Source: Massilia pinisoli
GTDB lineage: Bacteria > Pseudomonadota > Gammaproteobacteria > Burkholderiales > Burkholderiaceae_D
Length of the DNA: 64,000 bases
Assembly (NCBI RefSeq): GCF_024753285.1
Contig: NZ_JANUGW010000006.1
Span: forward strand, 1-64,000
Direction: 5' to 3'
In this document: piece by piece, positions 24,420 through 33,411 of the stretch
Position numbering within the stretch: position 1 is the first letter of the stretch
Layout: every line of letters begins with the position of its first letter
Position numbers and translations under genes: made by a program
The notes under the pieces: generated by a model
Seen by the model: only the letters and a program-made list of their open reading frames with translations
Databases searched by the model: none
Told to the model about the DNA's origin: nothing

Positions 24420-26494
24420 ACTTATTTTTCGAAGAGTCCGGTGATTTCAAGGTCGGCACCGTGTTGTCGCAGGCGGGCGAGGCCTACCAGGTCGAGATGC
24501 CGAGCGGGAAGCGCACCAAGGTCAAGGCGCGCGACGTGCTGCTGCAGTTCGACAAGCCGGACCCGGGCACCTTGCTGGAACAGGCGAAGGCCGTCGCGGC
24601 GGACGTCGACCTGGAATTCCTGTGGGAAGTCGCGGGCCAGGACGAATTCGGCTTCGCGGAACTGGGCGCCGAATACTTCGGCCATGCGCCGCTGCCGTTC
24701 GAGGCGGCCGGCCTCGTGCTCGCGCTGCATGGCGCCCCAATCTATTTCTATAAAAAGGGCCGCGGCCGCTACAAGGCCGCGCCGGAACAGTCGCTGCGCG
24801 CGGCGCTGGCCGGCATCGAAAAGAAGAAACAGCAGGCCATCGTGCAGGCCGCGTACGTCGAGGAACTGAAGGCCGGCACGCTGCCGCAGGCGATGCAGCC
24901 GCTCGTCCAGCAACTGCTGTTCAAGCCGGACAAGAACAGCATCGAATACAAGGCCCTCGAGACCGCGGCCGACGAATTGCAGACGACGGCGCCGCGCCTG
25001 ATGCTGTCCACGGGCGGCATCGCGTCGGCGAAGGACTTGCACATGGGGCGCTTCCTGTTCGAGCACTTCCCGCGCGGCGCCGGCTTCCCGCCGGTCGCAG
25101 TGCCGGTTCCTCCGTCGGACCTGCCGCTGGCGAACGTGGCCGCGTTCTCGATCGACGACGTGACGACGACCGAGATCGACGACGCGTTCTCCGTCGAGAA
25201 GCTGGACGACGGCACCGTGCGCGTCGGCATCCACATCGCGGCGCCGGGCCTCGGCATCCGCCCCGACGACGCCATCGACAAGATCGCCCGCGCGCGCATG
25301 TCGACCGTGTACATGCCGGGCGATAAGATCACGATGCTGCCGGACGAGGTCGTCAATGCGTACACGCTGGCCGAAGGCAGCGACTGCCCGGCGCTGTCGC
25401 TGTACGCCGTGCTCGACCCGGCCACGTGGACCGTGCTGTCGACGACCACGCGCGCCGAACGCGTGCCCATCAAGAACAACCTGCGCCACAACGACCTCGA
25501 TGAAGTCGTCAACGAAGAGACGCTGAACAGCGGCGAAGGCGATTATCCGCACAAGACGGAGCTGGGCCTGCTGTGGCAATGGGCGCTGCAGCTGGAAGCG
25601 GGCCGCATGAAGAAGCGCGAGGCGTTCGGTTTGAAACCCGAGCAGGCCAACCGCGTCGACTTCAATTTCTACGTCGAGGACGACGTCGTCACGATCGTGC
25701 GCCGCAAGCGCGGGGCGCCGCTGGACAAGATCGTCGCCGAACTGATGATCTTCGCGAACTGCACGTGGGGCAAGCTGCTGCACGACAGTGGCGTGCCGGG
25801 CATCTACCGCTCGCAGGGCCCGGGCGCCGGCGGCTGGGCCGCCAAGATGCAGGTGCGCATGGTCACGCACGCGGCGCCGCACCAGGGCCTGGGCGTCGAT
25901 CAATATGCGTGGTCGACGTCGCCGCTGCGCCGCTACACGGACCTCGTGAACCAGTGGCAGATCCTCGCGTGCGCCAGCAACGGCGTGACGGCGCCGCTGG
26001 TCGCGCCGTTCAAGCACCGCGACGCCACCTTGTTCTCGATCGTGTCCGCGTTCGACGCCGCGTACGCCGCGTATAACGACTTCCAGCAGAACATGGAGCG
26101 CTACTGGTGCCTGCGCTGGCTGGCGCAGGAGCATGCGAAGCAGGTCGATGCCGTCGTGCTGAAGGATGAGGTGCTGCGCCTCGTCGAGATTCCGCTCGTG
26201 ATCCGCCTGCCGGGCATGCAGCAAGTGGCGCGCGGCGCGCAGGTCCGGCTGGACATCGTGCGCTGGGACGAGGTCGACCTGGCGCTGGAGGCGCGCCTGC
26301 TCGAGGTGGCTGCCGTGGCTCCGGAGGCAGCCGAGGAGCTGGGGCTGGACGAGGAAGAGGAAGGCGCGGACACGGGCGAGGCGGCGGCAGCCGAAGCGGC
26401 CGAGGCCGAAGGGGCGGTGGCCGTCACCGATCCGGAGACGCAGACCGATGTGGCGGGCGAGCAGGCCGATCCGGAGACGCCGCGGGCGGCGTAA
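24416..26494 (+). CDS. RNB-domain 3'-5' exoribonuclease (RNase II/R family)
   Basis: The ATG at 24416 overlaps the ubiC stop (ATGA). The 692-residue protein has an N-terminal region without an obvious cold-shock motif, then the RNB core: FSIDDVTTTEIDDAFSVEKL, VGIHIAAPG, ARMSTVYMPGDKITMLP, LIFANCTWGKLLHDSGVPGIYRS-like residues, and WSTSPLRRYTDLVNQWQI. Two of the clustered catalytic acids are IDDA; the preceding position is Glu rather than the usual Asp of E. coli RNase II. The tail is Glu/Ala-rich. It probably degrades single-stranded RNA processively in the cytoplasm. I cannot separate RNase II from an RNB paralogue by sequence alone. Confidence 0.88.
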   Translation: MNLFFEESGDFKVGTVLSQAGEAYQVEMPSGKRTKVKARDVLLQFDKPDPGTLLEQAKAVAADVDLEFLWEVAGQDEFGFAELGAEYFGHAPLPFEAAGLVLALHGAPIYFYKKGRGRYKAAPEQSLRAALAGIEKKKQQAIVQAAYVEELKAGTLPQAMQPLVQQLLFKPDKNSIEYKALETAADELQTTAPRLMLSTGGIASAKDLHMGRFLFEHFPRGAGFPPVAVPVPPSDLPLANVAAFSIDDVTTTEIDDAFSVEKLDDGTVRVGIHIAAPGLGIRPDDAIDKIARARMSTVYMPGDKITMLPDEVVNAYTLAEGSDCPALSLYAVLDPATWTVLSTTTRAERVPIKNNLRHNDLDEVVNEETLNSGEGDYPHKTELGLLWQWALQLEAGRMKKREAFGLKPEQANRVDFNFYVEDDVVTIVRRKRGAPLDKIVAELMIFANCTWGKLLHDSGVPGIYRSQGPGAGGWAAKMQVRMVTHAAPHQGLGVDQYAWSTSPLRRYTDLVNQWQILACASNGVTAPLVAPFKHRDATLFSIVSAFDAAYAAYNDFQQNMERYWCLRWLAQEHAKQVDAVVLKDEVLRLVEIPLVIRLPGMQQVARGAQVRLDIVRWDEVDLALEARLLEVAAVAPEAAEELGLDEEEEGADTGEAAAAEAAEAEGAVAVTDPETQTDVAGEQADPETPRAA

Positions 26495-26587
26495 TCGCTA
26501 AATTGATGCGTTGAAACGATGACAACGTGTTGTTATTTACCGAGTGCGGAGTTTCCACAAGGCTCGCAAATCGCCCGGCCCGCACGG

Positions 26588-26593
26588 TAGAAT
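26588..26593 (+). promoter_or_regulatory. -10-like hexamer before the tonB-like gene
   Basis: TAGAAT lies 40 bases before the GTG start, inside the 138-base gap after the RNB gene. No strong -35 is visible. Confidence 0.3.
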
Positions 26594-26632
26594 GGGCAGT
26601 TCGATGACCCCAACCGTCCCACCCCGCAGCGC

Positions 26633-27514
26633 GTGAACACCCTCCGACACAACCGCCCCCTGATGATCGCCATCACCTGTTCGGTGCTGGCGCACGCCTC
26701 CCTGCTGGCGGTCCGCTTCGCCGCGCCCGACGCGTTCCGGCTGCAGCCGGCCGACCCGGGCCTGGAAGTCATCCTCGTCAACGCCAAGCATGCGCGTGCG
26801 CCCGTGAAGGCCGACGCGCTGGCCCAGGCCAACCTGGACGGCGGCGGCAGTGCCGACGCCGGGCGCGCCCAGTCGCCGCTGCCGGACCTGCGCAAGGTCG
26901 AGAACGGCGACAGCATCCAGGCCCTGCAGCGCCGCATCGCCGAATTGGAACAGCAACAGAAAAGCGTCCTGACGAAAGTCCGCCAGTCGCAATTCAACAG
27001 GGCGCCCGTCGCCGACCAGGCCAAGCCGGACCCGAGCCGGACTGGTGTCGACAACCTCGATTCCACCAAGGCCATCGCGCGCATGACGGCCGAGATCACC
27101 CAGCGCATCTCCGACGAGAACAAGCGCCCCAAGAAGACGTTCATCAGCCCCAGCACGCGCGAAGTCGGCTACGCGATGTACTACAAGGCGATGCAGAAGC
27201 GCGTGGAGGAAGTTGGCACCCTGAATTTCCCGCAGCAGAACGGGCACAAGCTGTACGGCGAGCTGGTCGTCTACATCCCGATCTTCCAGGACGGCACCCT
27301 GTACGAGAAAGAGGGCGGACCGCGCATCGAGCGCAGCTCCGGCAACGCGGCGCTGGACAAGGCCGCGCTGGCGATCGTCCGGCGCGCGGCGCCGTTCGGC
27401 AAGTTCCCGGCGAATATGCGGTCGAGCGACAAGGACGATTTGTGGATCGTCGTCACCCGCTTCAAATTCACGCGCGAAGAAAAACTGCAGGCGGAATTGC
27501 GCGGCGACGGTTAA
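26633..27514 (+). CDS. TonB-family energy transducer-like protein
   Basis: Starts with GTG 26633. The 293-residue protein has one N-terminal membrane anchor (LMIAITCSVLAHASLLAVRF) and a long periplasmic span with a coiled-coil-like stretch (IQALQRRIAELEQQQKSVLTK, about 21 residues near 95-115, partly quoted). The C-terminal TonB domain includes LYGELVVYIPIFQDGTLYE, SSGNAALDKAALAIVRRAAP and FGKFP. The proline-rich spacer typical of classical TonB is absent and no exbB/exbD genes are adjacent. It therefore may be a TonB paralogue or an envelope-spanning structural protein. It precedes aroE by 11 bases and is likely co-transcribed with aroE and mtgA. Confidence 0.82.
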   Translation: MNTLRHNRPLMIAITCSVLAHASLLAVRFAAPDAFRLQPADPGLEVILVNAKHARAPVKADALAQANLDGGGSADAGRAQSPLPDLRKVENGDSIQALQRRIAELEQQQKSVLTKVRQSQFNRAPVADQAKPDPSRTGVDNLDSTKAIARMTAEITQRISDENKRPKKTFISPSTREVGYAMYYKAMQKRVEEVGTLNFPQQNGHKLYGELVVYIPIFQDGTLYEKEGGPRIERSSGNAALDKAALAIVRRAAPFGKFPANMRSSDKDDLWIVVTRFKFTREEKLQAELRGDG

Positions 27515-27525
27515 CAGGAGATCGA

Positions 27526-28350
27526 ATGACGGACAAGTATTGCGTGATCGGCAACCCGATCGCCCACAGTAAATCGCCGGACATCCACGCCGCCTTCGCG
27601 GCCGCGACCGGGCAGGACATCGCTTACAAGCGCCAGCTGGCGCCGCTGGACGGTTTTGCGGACACCGTGCGGGACCTCGTCGCGCAAGGCTATCGCGGCG
27701 CCAACGTCACCGTGCCGTTCAAGCTGGAAGCGGCCGCGCTCGCGACGCGGCTGGAAGAGCGGGCGCGCCTGGCGGGCGCCGTCAACACCTTGCGCTTCGA
27801 CGGCGGCGAGATCGTCGGCGACAACACGGACGGCCCGGGCCTCGTCGCCGACATCGTCAGGAATGCGGGCGTGCCGCTGGCCGGCAAGCGCATCCTGCTG
27901 CTGGGCGCGGGCGGCGCGGCGCGCGGCGTGATCCTGCCGTTCCTGCGCGAGAAACCGGAGGCGATCGTCATCGCCAACCGCACGCGCGCGACGGCCGATG
28001 CGCTCGTGGCCCATTTCGCGGACCACGTCGCGTATCCCGGCCAGATCGCTGCTTGCGGCTTCACGGACATAAGGGGCTCGTTCGACGTCGTCGTCAACGC
28101 CACGTCGGCGAGCCTGTCGGCCGACTTGCCGCCCGTGCCGGCGAGCGCGTTCCGCCAGGGAGCGCTCGCGTTGGACATGATGTACGGGAAGAAGCCGACA
28201 CCGTTCATGGCATTCGCAGCAAAGCACGGCGCGACCGTGCGCGACGGCCTCGGCATGCTCGTCGAGCAGGCGGCCGAAGCGTTCGCCATCTGGCGCGGCG
28301 TCCGGCCGGACACGGCGTCCGTGCTGGCCCGCATGCGCGCAGCGTCATGA
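27526..28350 (+). CDS. aroE: Shikimate dehydrogenase
   Basis: A CAGGAG ribosome site precedes ATG 27526. The 274-residue product has the substrate loop VIGNPIAHSKSPDIH, the NVTVPFK motif with the catalytic Lys, NTDGPGLV with the catalytic Asp, the NADP-binding GAGGAARGVILPF and NRTRATADAL, and MMYGKKPTPFM. It reduces 3-dehydroshikimate to shikimate with NADPH. The gene overlaps mtgA by four bases (ATGA). Confidence 0.97.
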   Translation: MTDKYCVIGNPIAHSKSPDIHAAFAAATGQDIAYKRQLAPLDGFADTVRDLVAQGYRGANVTVPFKLEAAALATRLEERARLAGAVNTLRFDGGEIVGDNTDGPGLVADIVRNAGVPLAGKRILLLGAGGAARGVILPFLREKPEAIVIANRTRATADALVAHFADHVAYPGQIAACGFTDIRGSFDVVVNATSASLSADLPPVPASAFRQGALALDMMYGKKPTPFMAFAAKHGATVRDGLGMLVEQAAEAFAIWRGVRPDTASVLARMRAAS

Positions 28351-29087
28351 GCGGCGTCGGCACCCTGAAGGCGGGCGCCGTCCCCCGCACGAAGTCCGGC
28401 GGGCGGCGCTGGCTGAAATGGATCATCCTCGGGCCGCTGCTGCTCGCCGTCCTGCTGCAGCTGTATTTCTTCGCGATGGTGTGCTGGTGGACGCAGTTCA
28501 ATCCGTCGTCCTCGAGCATGATGCGCCAGCAGCTTGCGGCGCTGCGCGAACAGAATCCGAACGCAAAGCTGGAGCACATGTGGGTGCCGTACGCGCGCAT
28601 TTCGGACCACCTCAAGCGCGCCGTGATCGCGTCCGAGGACGCCAATTTCGTCGACCACGACGGCGTCGACTGGGATGCGCTGGAAAAGGCCTACGAGCGC
28701 AACAACAAGAAGCACCGGGTCGTGGGCGGCGGGTCGACGATCACGCAGCAGCTCGCGAAGAACCTGTTCCTGTCCGGCTCGCGCAACTACCTGCGCAAGG
28801 GCCAGGAACTCGTCATCGCCTACATGCTGGAAGCGGTGATGGACAAGGAACGCATCCTGGAGATCTACCTGAACGTCGTCGAATTCGGCCGCGGCGTGTT
28901 CGGCGCGGAAGCGGCGGCGCGCCACTACTTCCACACAGCGGCCGCGAACCTGAGCCCGGCCCAGGCCGCGCGCCTGGCCGTGATGCTGCCGAACCCGCGC
29001 TACTACGACCGCCACCGCGACACGAGCTACCTGGCGCGCCGCACGGCCGTCATCCAGCGCCGCATGAACGCCGCCGAGCTGCCCTGA
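28347..29087 (+). CDS. mtgA: Monofunctional peptidoglycan transglycosylase
   Basis: The ATG overlaps the aroE stop. The 246-residue GT51 protein has an N-terminal anchor (WIILGPLLLAVLLQLYFFAM) followed by the glycosyltransferase domain. That domain contains AVIASEDANFVDHDGVDW with the catalytic Glu, GGGSTITQQLAKNLFLSG, RKGQELVIAYMLEAVMDKER and LEIYLNVVEFGRGVFGAEAA with the second catalytic Glu. It polymerises lipid II glycans on the periplasmic side of the inner membrane and has no transpeptidase domain. Its stop codon lies one base from the stop of the convergent TonB-dependent receptor. Confidence 0.96.
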   Translation: MSGVGTLKAGAVPRTKSGGRRWLKWIILGPLLLAVLLQLYFFAMVCWWTQFNPSSSSMMRQQLAALREQNPNAKLEHMWVPYARISDHLKRAVIASEDANFVDHDGVDWDALEKAYERNNKKHRVVGGGSTITQQLAKNLFLSGSRNYLRKGQELVIAYMLEAVMDKERILEIYLNVVEFGRGVFGAEAAARHYFHTAAANLSPAQAARLAVMLPNPRYYDRHRDTSYLARRTAVIQRRMNAAELP

Positions 29088-29088
29088 T

Positions 29089-31218
29089 TCACAACGCCTG
29101 CTCCCACACGAGGCGCCAGGTCGTGCGCACGCGGTAGACCGTCGTGCGTGCGCGCGGGCTCGCGCCGTCCCATGCGATCCGTTCGCGATAGTCCGGATGC
29201 AGCAGGTCCGCGACGGACAAGCGCAGCCGCGTCGTCGCGTCGCGCTTCCACACCGCATACAGGTCGAGCTGGCGCTTGATGCCGTCGTCGCTGGACAGCA
29301 GGGCGCTCGTGCGGCCGGCCACCCGGCCGCGGTAGCCGTAGCTGCCGCCGACGTCGATGCGGGCGGCGGCGTAGTCGAGGCCGACGTTGCCGCTGTAGGC
29401 CGGCTGCCCCTCGATCCGGTTACCCGGCCCTGGCACGCTGTCCACGTTCGACCAGTTGCGCGCCGCGTTCACGCGCGCCGTCAGCGGGCCGCGCGTCACC
29501 TTGCCCTCGAATTCGATGCCGCGCACGGTCGCGCCGCCCAGGTTGTCCGGCATCGAGGTCCACACGCCGTCGGCCAGGAACGTGCGGTACAGCGTGACGT
29601 CGCGGATGCGCTTGTGGAAGGCGCTCATGCCCACCATGCCCTCGTTGCCGAGCGTGCGTTCCCAGGCCAGGTCGATGGCGAGCGCCAGTTCCGGGCGCAG
29701 GTTCGGATTGCCCTGCTCGTCGGGATACGTGGCGCTGTTGTTGTTGTCGACCGTGTAGCGGCGCGGCATCAGCTGGACGATGTTCGGTGCCTTGTACGTG
29801 CGGCTGACGGCGAGGCGGAACTGGTCGCGCGGTCCCGTGCCGCCGTCCGGGTGCGCCGGCTTGAACAGCGCCTGCAGGATCGGGCTCCAGGCGCCGGCAT
29901 CGACGTCGACGGCGGCATGCGCGTTGCCCGCTCCCGTCGTGCGCAGGTCTTCGCGGCGCAGGCCGACGTAGGCCGACCACGCATCGTCGATGTCCCACTC
30001 GTCCTGCACGAAGAACGCCGCGCGCGCGACGCTGGCGCGGTAGTCCTCGTCGCTCGCGAGCAGCAGCGCATCGTCCGCGTCGGTCTGGCGTTCGCGCCGG
30101 TATTCGCTGCGCCGCTTGCGGCCCAGTTCCCACCCGGCCGCGAGCAGGTGGCCGCGCCACATGGGGCGGCGCCAGCTGCCGTTGAACGTCCATTCGCGCT
30201 CGGTCGGGCCGGACGCCACGCGATGGGTCTCGAGCAGGGCGTCGCGCACGTCCATGCCGCGGTACACGAAGTCGGCATCGCGGGTCGTGGTGTACGCGGA
30301 CAGCTTGGCCGTCACGCGCGCGCCGCCGGCCAGCTTGCGGATCCAGGCGGCGTCGGCATAGGCGTGCAGCGGGTCCGCCGCGAAGCGTTGGACGGCGTGC
30401 GGAAACGCGGTCGGGCTGCCGATTGCCGTGGTTTCCACCTCGCGCTTGGTATTGTCCAGGCGGCGCGTGCGCACATAGGCTTGCGCCGTGACGGTGTCGC
30501 TAGTGTCCGGCTGCCACGACAGGCGCGGCGCCAGCTCCGCCACCGCCTCGGTCTGGTGGTCGGTCCACGCGATGCTGCGCCTCAGGTCGGGCTGCGTGCC
30601 CGTCTCCGTGGTGACGGCCGTGACCGGCTTCTCGTCGTGCTTCAGCGTGGCGACGACCGTATAGGCCAGCGCGCCCGCGCGGCCGCTGTGCTGGGCGACG
30701 AACTGCGGCGCGAGATAGCCGTCGACGACGGCGCTGCCCGCCTTGACCTCCGTCGCGGGGGCGCCCCGGGTGGGACCGGCGCGGCGCAGGATCACGTTGA
30801 TGGTGCCGGCCACGGCCTGGCTGGACGTCTCGGCGGTGGCGGTGCGCTGGATCTCGATGCGCTCGATGACGTCCGGGCCGAGCGACTCGAGCGCGAAGCC
30901 CGCCGGCGCCGGCACGCCGTTGAGCAGCAGCGCCACGTAGCCGCCGCCCATGCCGCGCATGCGGATCGTGGCGGGCTTGCCCGGGTTCGTGTCGACCGTG
31001 ATGCCGGATTGCCGCTTCAAGACGTCGGACAGCGTGGCGTCGCCGAGGCGCAGGATGTCGTCGCGGCCGACGACGATCGACGAGGTGGTCGATGACGCGT
31101 GCCGCGCGTCGGCGCTGACGACGACTTGTTGCATGGGCTCGGGCGCGGTCTGGGCATGGGCGCAGGCCTGGACGGCCAGCAGCAGCGCACCGGCGCCGCG
31201 GGATCGGAAAGTGTGCAT
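29089..31218 (-). CDS. TonB-dependent outer-membrane receptor
   Basis: The 709-residue protein has a signal peptide (GAGALLLAVQACAHAQ), a TonB-box-like QQVVVSAD segment and a plug domain (RLGDATLSDVLKRQSGITVD, IRMRGMGGGYVALLLNGVPA, DVIERIEIQRT, AVAGTINVILR). A 22-strand type barrel follows, with RTYKAPNIVQLMP and NPNLRPELALAIDLAWER. It imports a ligand such as a siderophore, haem or vitamin; specificity is not visible. The last barrel strand ends WRLVWEQAL instead of with the usual terminal Phe, a small oddity for the BAM signal. No ferric regulator or transporter gene is adjacent. Confidence 0.9.
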   Translation of the reverse strand: MHTFRSRGAGALLLAVQACAHAQTAPEPMQQVVVSADARHASSTTSSIVVGRDDILRLGDATLSDVLKRQSGITVDTNPGKPATIRMRGMGGGYVALLLNGVPAPAGFALESLGPDVIERIEIQRTATAETSSQAVAGTINVILRRAGPTRGAPATEVKAGSAVVDGYLAPQFVAQHSGRAGALAYTVVATLKHDEKPVTAVTTETGTQPDLRRSIAWTDHQTEAVAELAPRLSWQPDTSDTVTAQAYVRTRRLDNTKREVETTAIGSPTAFPHAVQRFAADPLHAYADAAWIRKLAGGARVTAKLSAYTTTRDADFVYRGMDVRDALLETHRVASGPTEREWTFNGSWRRPMWRGHLLAAGWELGRKRRSEYRRERQTDADDALLLASDEDYRASVARAAFFVQDEWDIDDAWSAYVGLRREDLRTTGAGNAHAAVDVDAGAWSPILQALFKPAHPDGGTGPRDQFRLAVSRTYKAPNIVQLMPRRYTVDNNNSATYPDEQGNPNLRPELALAIDLAWERTLGNEGMVGMSAFHKRIRDVTLYRTFLADGVWTSMPDNLGGATVRGIEFEGKVTRGPLTARVNAARNWSNVDSVPGPGNRIEGQPAYSGNVGLDYAAARIDVGGSYGYRGRVAGRTSALLSSDDGIKRQLDLYAVWKRDATTRLRLSVADLLHPDYRERIAWDGASPRARTTVYRVRTTWRLVWEQAL

Positions 31219-31405
31219 GGCGGGATTATTCGGTGGCCGCCCCGGTTGCGGAACAGCGGTGGGATGAACGCACGGGACGACGGGACGAATGCCGCCGCCG
31301 GCCCAGGGGGCGAGTATTTACCGCAAAACACGCGTTCGGGCTGGCCGGGCCCAGGGCTTAAAGGTACACTTGCGCTGTTTCCGAATCCGGCCGAGAAAGC
31401 AGCGC

Positions 31406-32371
31406 ATGATCAACGTATTTGTCCTACAAAATGGCCGACTGAACCAGGTACCGATCGCCTCGCGGACCGATCTGGAGAACGTGCCTGCCGTCTGGGTCGA
31501 CCTCACCGATCCCACGGACGAGGAGCGCGCCTGGGTCAAGGCGACCTATGACGTGATCCTGCCGGGCGAGGACGAAGTCCAGGACATCGAGGCATCGGCC
31601 CGCTACTACGAGGCGGAAAACGGCGACCTGCACCTGCGCACCGACTTCCTGCGCGAGGAAGAGGACGGCCCGTCGCGCATCGTGACGGTTGCGTTCATCC
31701 TCGCGAAGAAGATCCTGTTCTCGGTCCACACGGACGACCTGCCCGTGTTCCGCCTCGTGCGCCTGCGCGCGCGCTCGCGGCCCGGCTCGATCGAGGACTA
31801 CATGGACGTGCTGCTCGACCTGTACGCGACGGACGCCGAATATTCGGCCGACGCGCTGGAAGGCATCTACGAGAGCCTGGAAGACGTCAGCCAGCGCGTG
31901 CTGCAGAAGGAATTCACCGACCAGGACGCGGCCGCCGCGCTGAATGCGATCGCGCACGAGGAAGACTTGAACGGCCGCATCCGCCGCAACATGATGGATA
32001 CGCGCCGCGCCGTGAGCTTCCTGATGCGCGGCCGCCTGCTCAACACGGACCAGTTCGAAGAAGCACGCCAGATCCTGCGCGACATCGAATCGCTGGACGG
32101 CCACACCTCGTTCCTGTTCGACAAGATCAACTTCCTGATGGACGCCACGGTCGGCTTCATCAACATCAACCAGAACAAGATCATCAAGATATTCTCGGTG
32201 GCGTCCGTCGCGTTCCTGCCGCCGACGCTGATCGCCAGCATCTACGGCATGAACTTCGAATTCATGCCCGAGCTGCACTGGCACCTCGGCTATGGCTGGT
32301 CGCTGGCGCTGATGGTGGTCAGCGCCATCGCGCCGTTCCTGTACTTCCGGCACCGCGGCTGGCTGAAATAA
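31406..32371 (+). CDS. corA: CorA-family magnesium/cobalt transporter
   Basis: Start at ATG 31406 (MINVFVLQNGRLNQ), which begins conserved sequence; the open frame upstream is not CorA-like. The 321-residue protein has the cytoplasmic funnel, the long helix (QILRDIESLDGHTSFLFDKI) and two C-terminal membrane helices. The pore signature is YGMNFEFMPELHW (GMN near residue 280). It forms a pentameric Mg2+ channel in the inner membrane. A TACACT -10-like element lies at 31365-31370. Its stop codon abuts the stop of the convergent next gene. Confidence 0.95.
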   Translation: MINVFVLQNGRLNQVPIASRTDLENVPAVWVDLTDPTDEERAWVKATYDVILPGEDEVQDIEASARYYEAENGDLHLRTDFLREEEDGPSRIVTVAFILAKKILFSVHTDDLPVFRLVRLRARSRPGSIEDYMDVLLDLYATDAEYSADALEGIYESLEDVSQRVLQKEFTDQDAAAALNAIAHEEDLNGRIRRNMMDTRRAVSFLMRGRLLNTDQFEEARQILRDIESLDGHTSFLFDKINFLMDATVGFININQNKIIKIFSVASVAFLPPTLIASIYGMNFEFMPELHWHLGYGWSLALMVVSAIAPFLYFRHRGWLK

Positions 32372-32857
32372 TCAGAGCGGCACGTCGTCCACCTTCAGAT
32401 ACCACGTCAGCGCCCGCACGACCAGCGCATGGTCGTCCACGCCCGCAAGCCCGGACACGGTGATCGTGCCGACCTGGCCCGTGCCCTTGACGACGATGGG
32501 GAACGAGCCGCCGTGCGCGGCGAAATCCTTGCGGTCGAACGTCGGCAGGTTGTCGTAGTCCTGGCCGCGTTCGATGGCCTGCAGATGCGTGAAGAACGAC
32601 GCGCGGCCCGTGCGGTTCACGAGGTTGCTCTTGCGCCGGATCCAGTCGATGTTGTTCGGGCTCGTGCCCGCCATCGCGTGGAAGAACAGCGGATTGCGGT
32701 TGACGGCGACGTCGACCGTGACGCCGACCTTGTCGGCCTTGGCCATCTCGACGATCTTGTTGCCGATCGCGAGCGCGGCGTCGTTGTCGAACGAGGTGAA
32801 CTGCAACGCCTCTTCCTGGCGCTTGATGGTGTCGAGTGTTACGGTTTGCTTGTCCAT
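32372..32857 (-). CDS. Heme-degrading-domain (HbpS-like/UPF0303) protein
   Basis: Start at ATG 32857 (MDKQTVTLDTIKRQ), preceded by CAGGAA; an ATG 12 codons upstream lacks a ribosome site. The 161-residue protein matches the HbpS/UPF0303 family: ALAIGNKIVEMAKADKVGVT, FFHAMAGTSPNNIDWIRRKS, FAAHGGSFPIVVKGTGQVGT and VSGLAGVDDHALVVRALTWY. Family members bind or degrade haem or act as small-molecule-binding proteins, and the role here is uncertain. It is convergent with corA without spacing. A small membrane oxidase-like gene lies 46 bases upstream on the same strand. Confidence 0.8.
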   Translation of the reverse strand: MDKQTVTLDTIKRQEEALQFTSFDNDAALAIGNKIVEMAKADKVGVTVDVAVNRNPLFFHAMAGTSPNNIDWIRRKSNLVNRTGRASFFTHLQAIERGQDYDNLPTFDRKDFAAHGGSFPIVVKGTGQVGTITVSGLAGVDDHALVVRALTWYLKVDDVPL

Positions 32858-32903
32858 GCCGGTTCCTGCGAAGTGATCCGCGAGTATAACCAACCGGGCA
32901 CCA

Positions 32904-33317
32904 TTAGTGCTTCAGGTTCAGGAACAGGTTGGCGGCGAACGTGAGGATGGCCAGCGCGGCGACGATTTCCCCGATCGCGAGCACGGGCGCGATGCTCATA
33001 TGGCCCAGCAGCAGCAAGGTGAGCGCACCCATCATGACGGGCAGGGCCAGGTTCAGCAGCCAGAAATGCAGGCGCGCCAAGCGGCTTTCGCCCGCCTGCG
33101 GGAACACGCTGTAGATCAGGCCCGCAAGCGCCATCGTCGTCCAGCCCAGCAGGTTGATGTGCGCGTGGACGGGTCGCAACGTGAAATTCTGGCTGGCGCC
33201 CATCGCGATGCCCAGCGAAATGCCGAGGATCAGGTAGAGGACGGCCAGCTTCAGCCAGATGATCCCGGCGCGCGAGAATTGCGGTTGCGGGATCGGGGAA
33301 ACGGTGGTGGTTTGCAT
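32904..33317 (-). CDS. Small cytochrome oxidase subunit I-like membrane protein
   Basis: Start set at ATG 33317 (MQTTTVSPIPQPQFSRAGII) behind CTGGAG. The 137-residue product has four hydrophobic helices, and the first pair is linked by NFTLRPVHAHINLLGWTTMA. The HAHINLLGW element is reminiscent of the haem-ligand helix of subunit I of haem-copper oxidases and NorB. The protein is about a quarter of the size of a real subunit I and lacks its other His ligands. Such small proteins are often annotated as cytochrome c oxidase subunit I-like. It may bind a haem or only share the fold. Confidence 0.65.
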   Translation of the reverse strand: MQTTTVSPIPQPQFSRAGIIWLKLAVLYLILGISLGIAMGASQNFTLRPVHAHINLLGWTTMALAGLIYSVFPQAGESRLARLHFWLLNLALPVMMGALTLLLLGHMSIAPVLAIGEIVAALAILTFAANLFLNLKH

Positions 33318-33411
33318 GATGCGGCTCCAGTGGGTGTGTACATGAGAGGAGCGCATCGTAAGCTGTCCGCCCGCGCGGGTGCAGCCCCACGCGTGGGGGT
33401 GATTGACGCGG

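Noticed and set aside
24422-26224. 600-codon minus-strand open frame opposite the RNB gene
   Set aside because: His/Arg/Val-rich shadow frame; the RNB catalytic motifs are on the plus strand.
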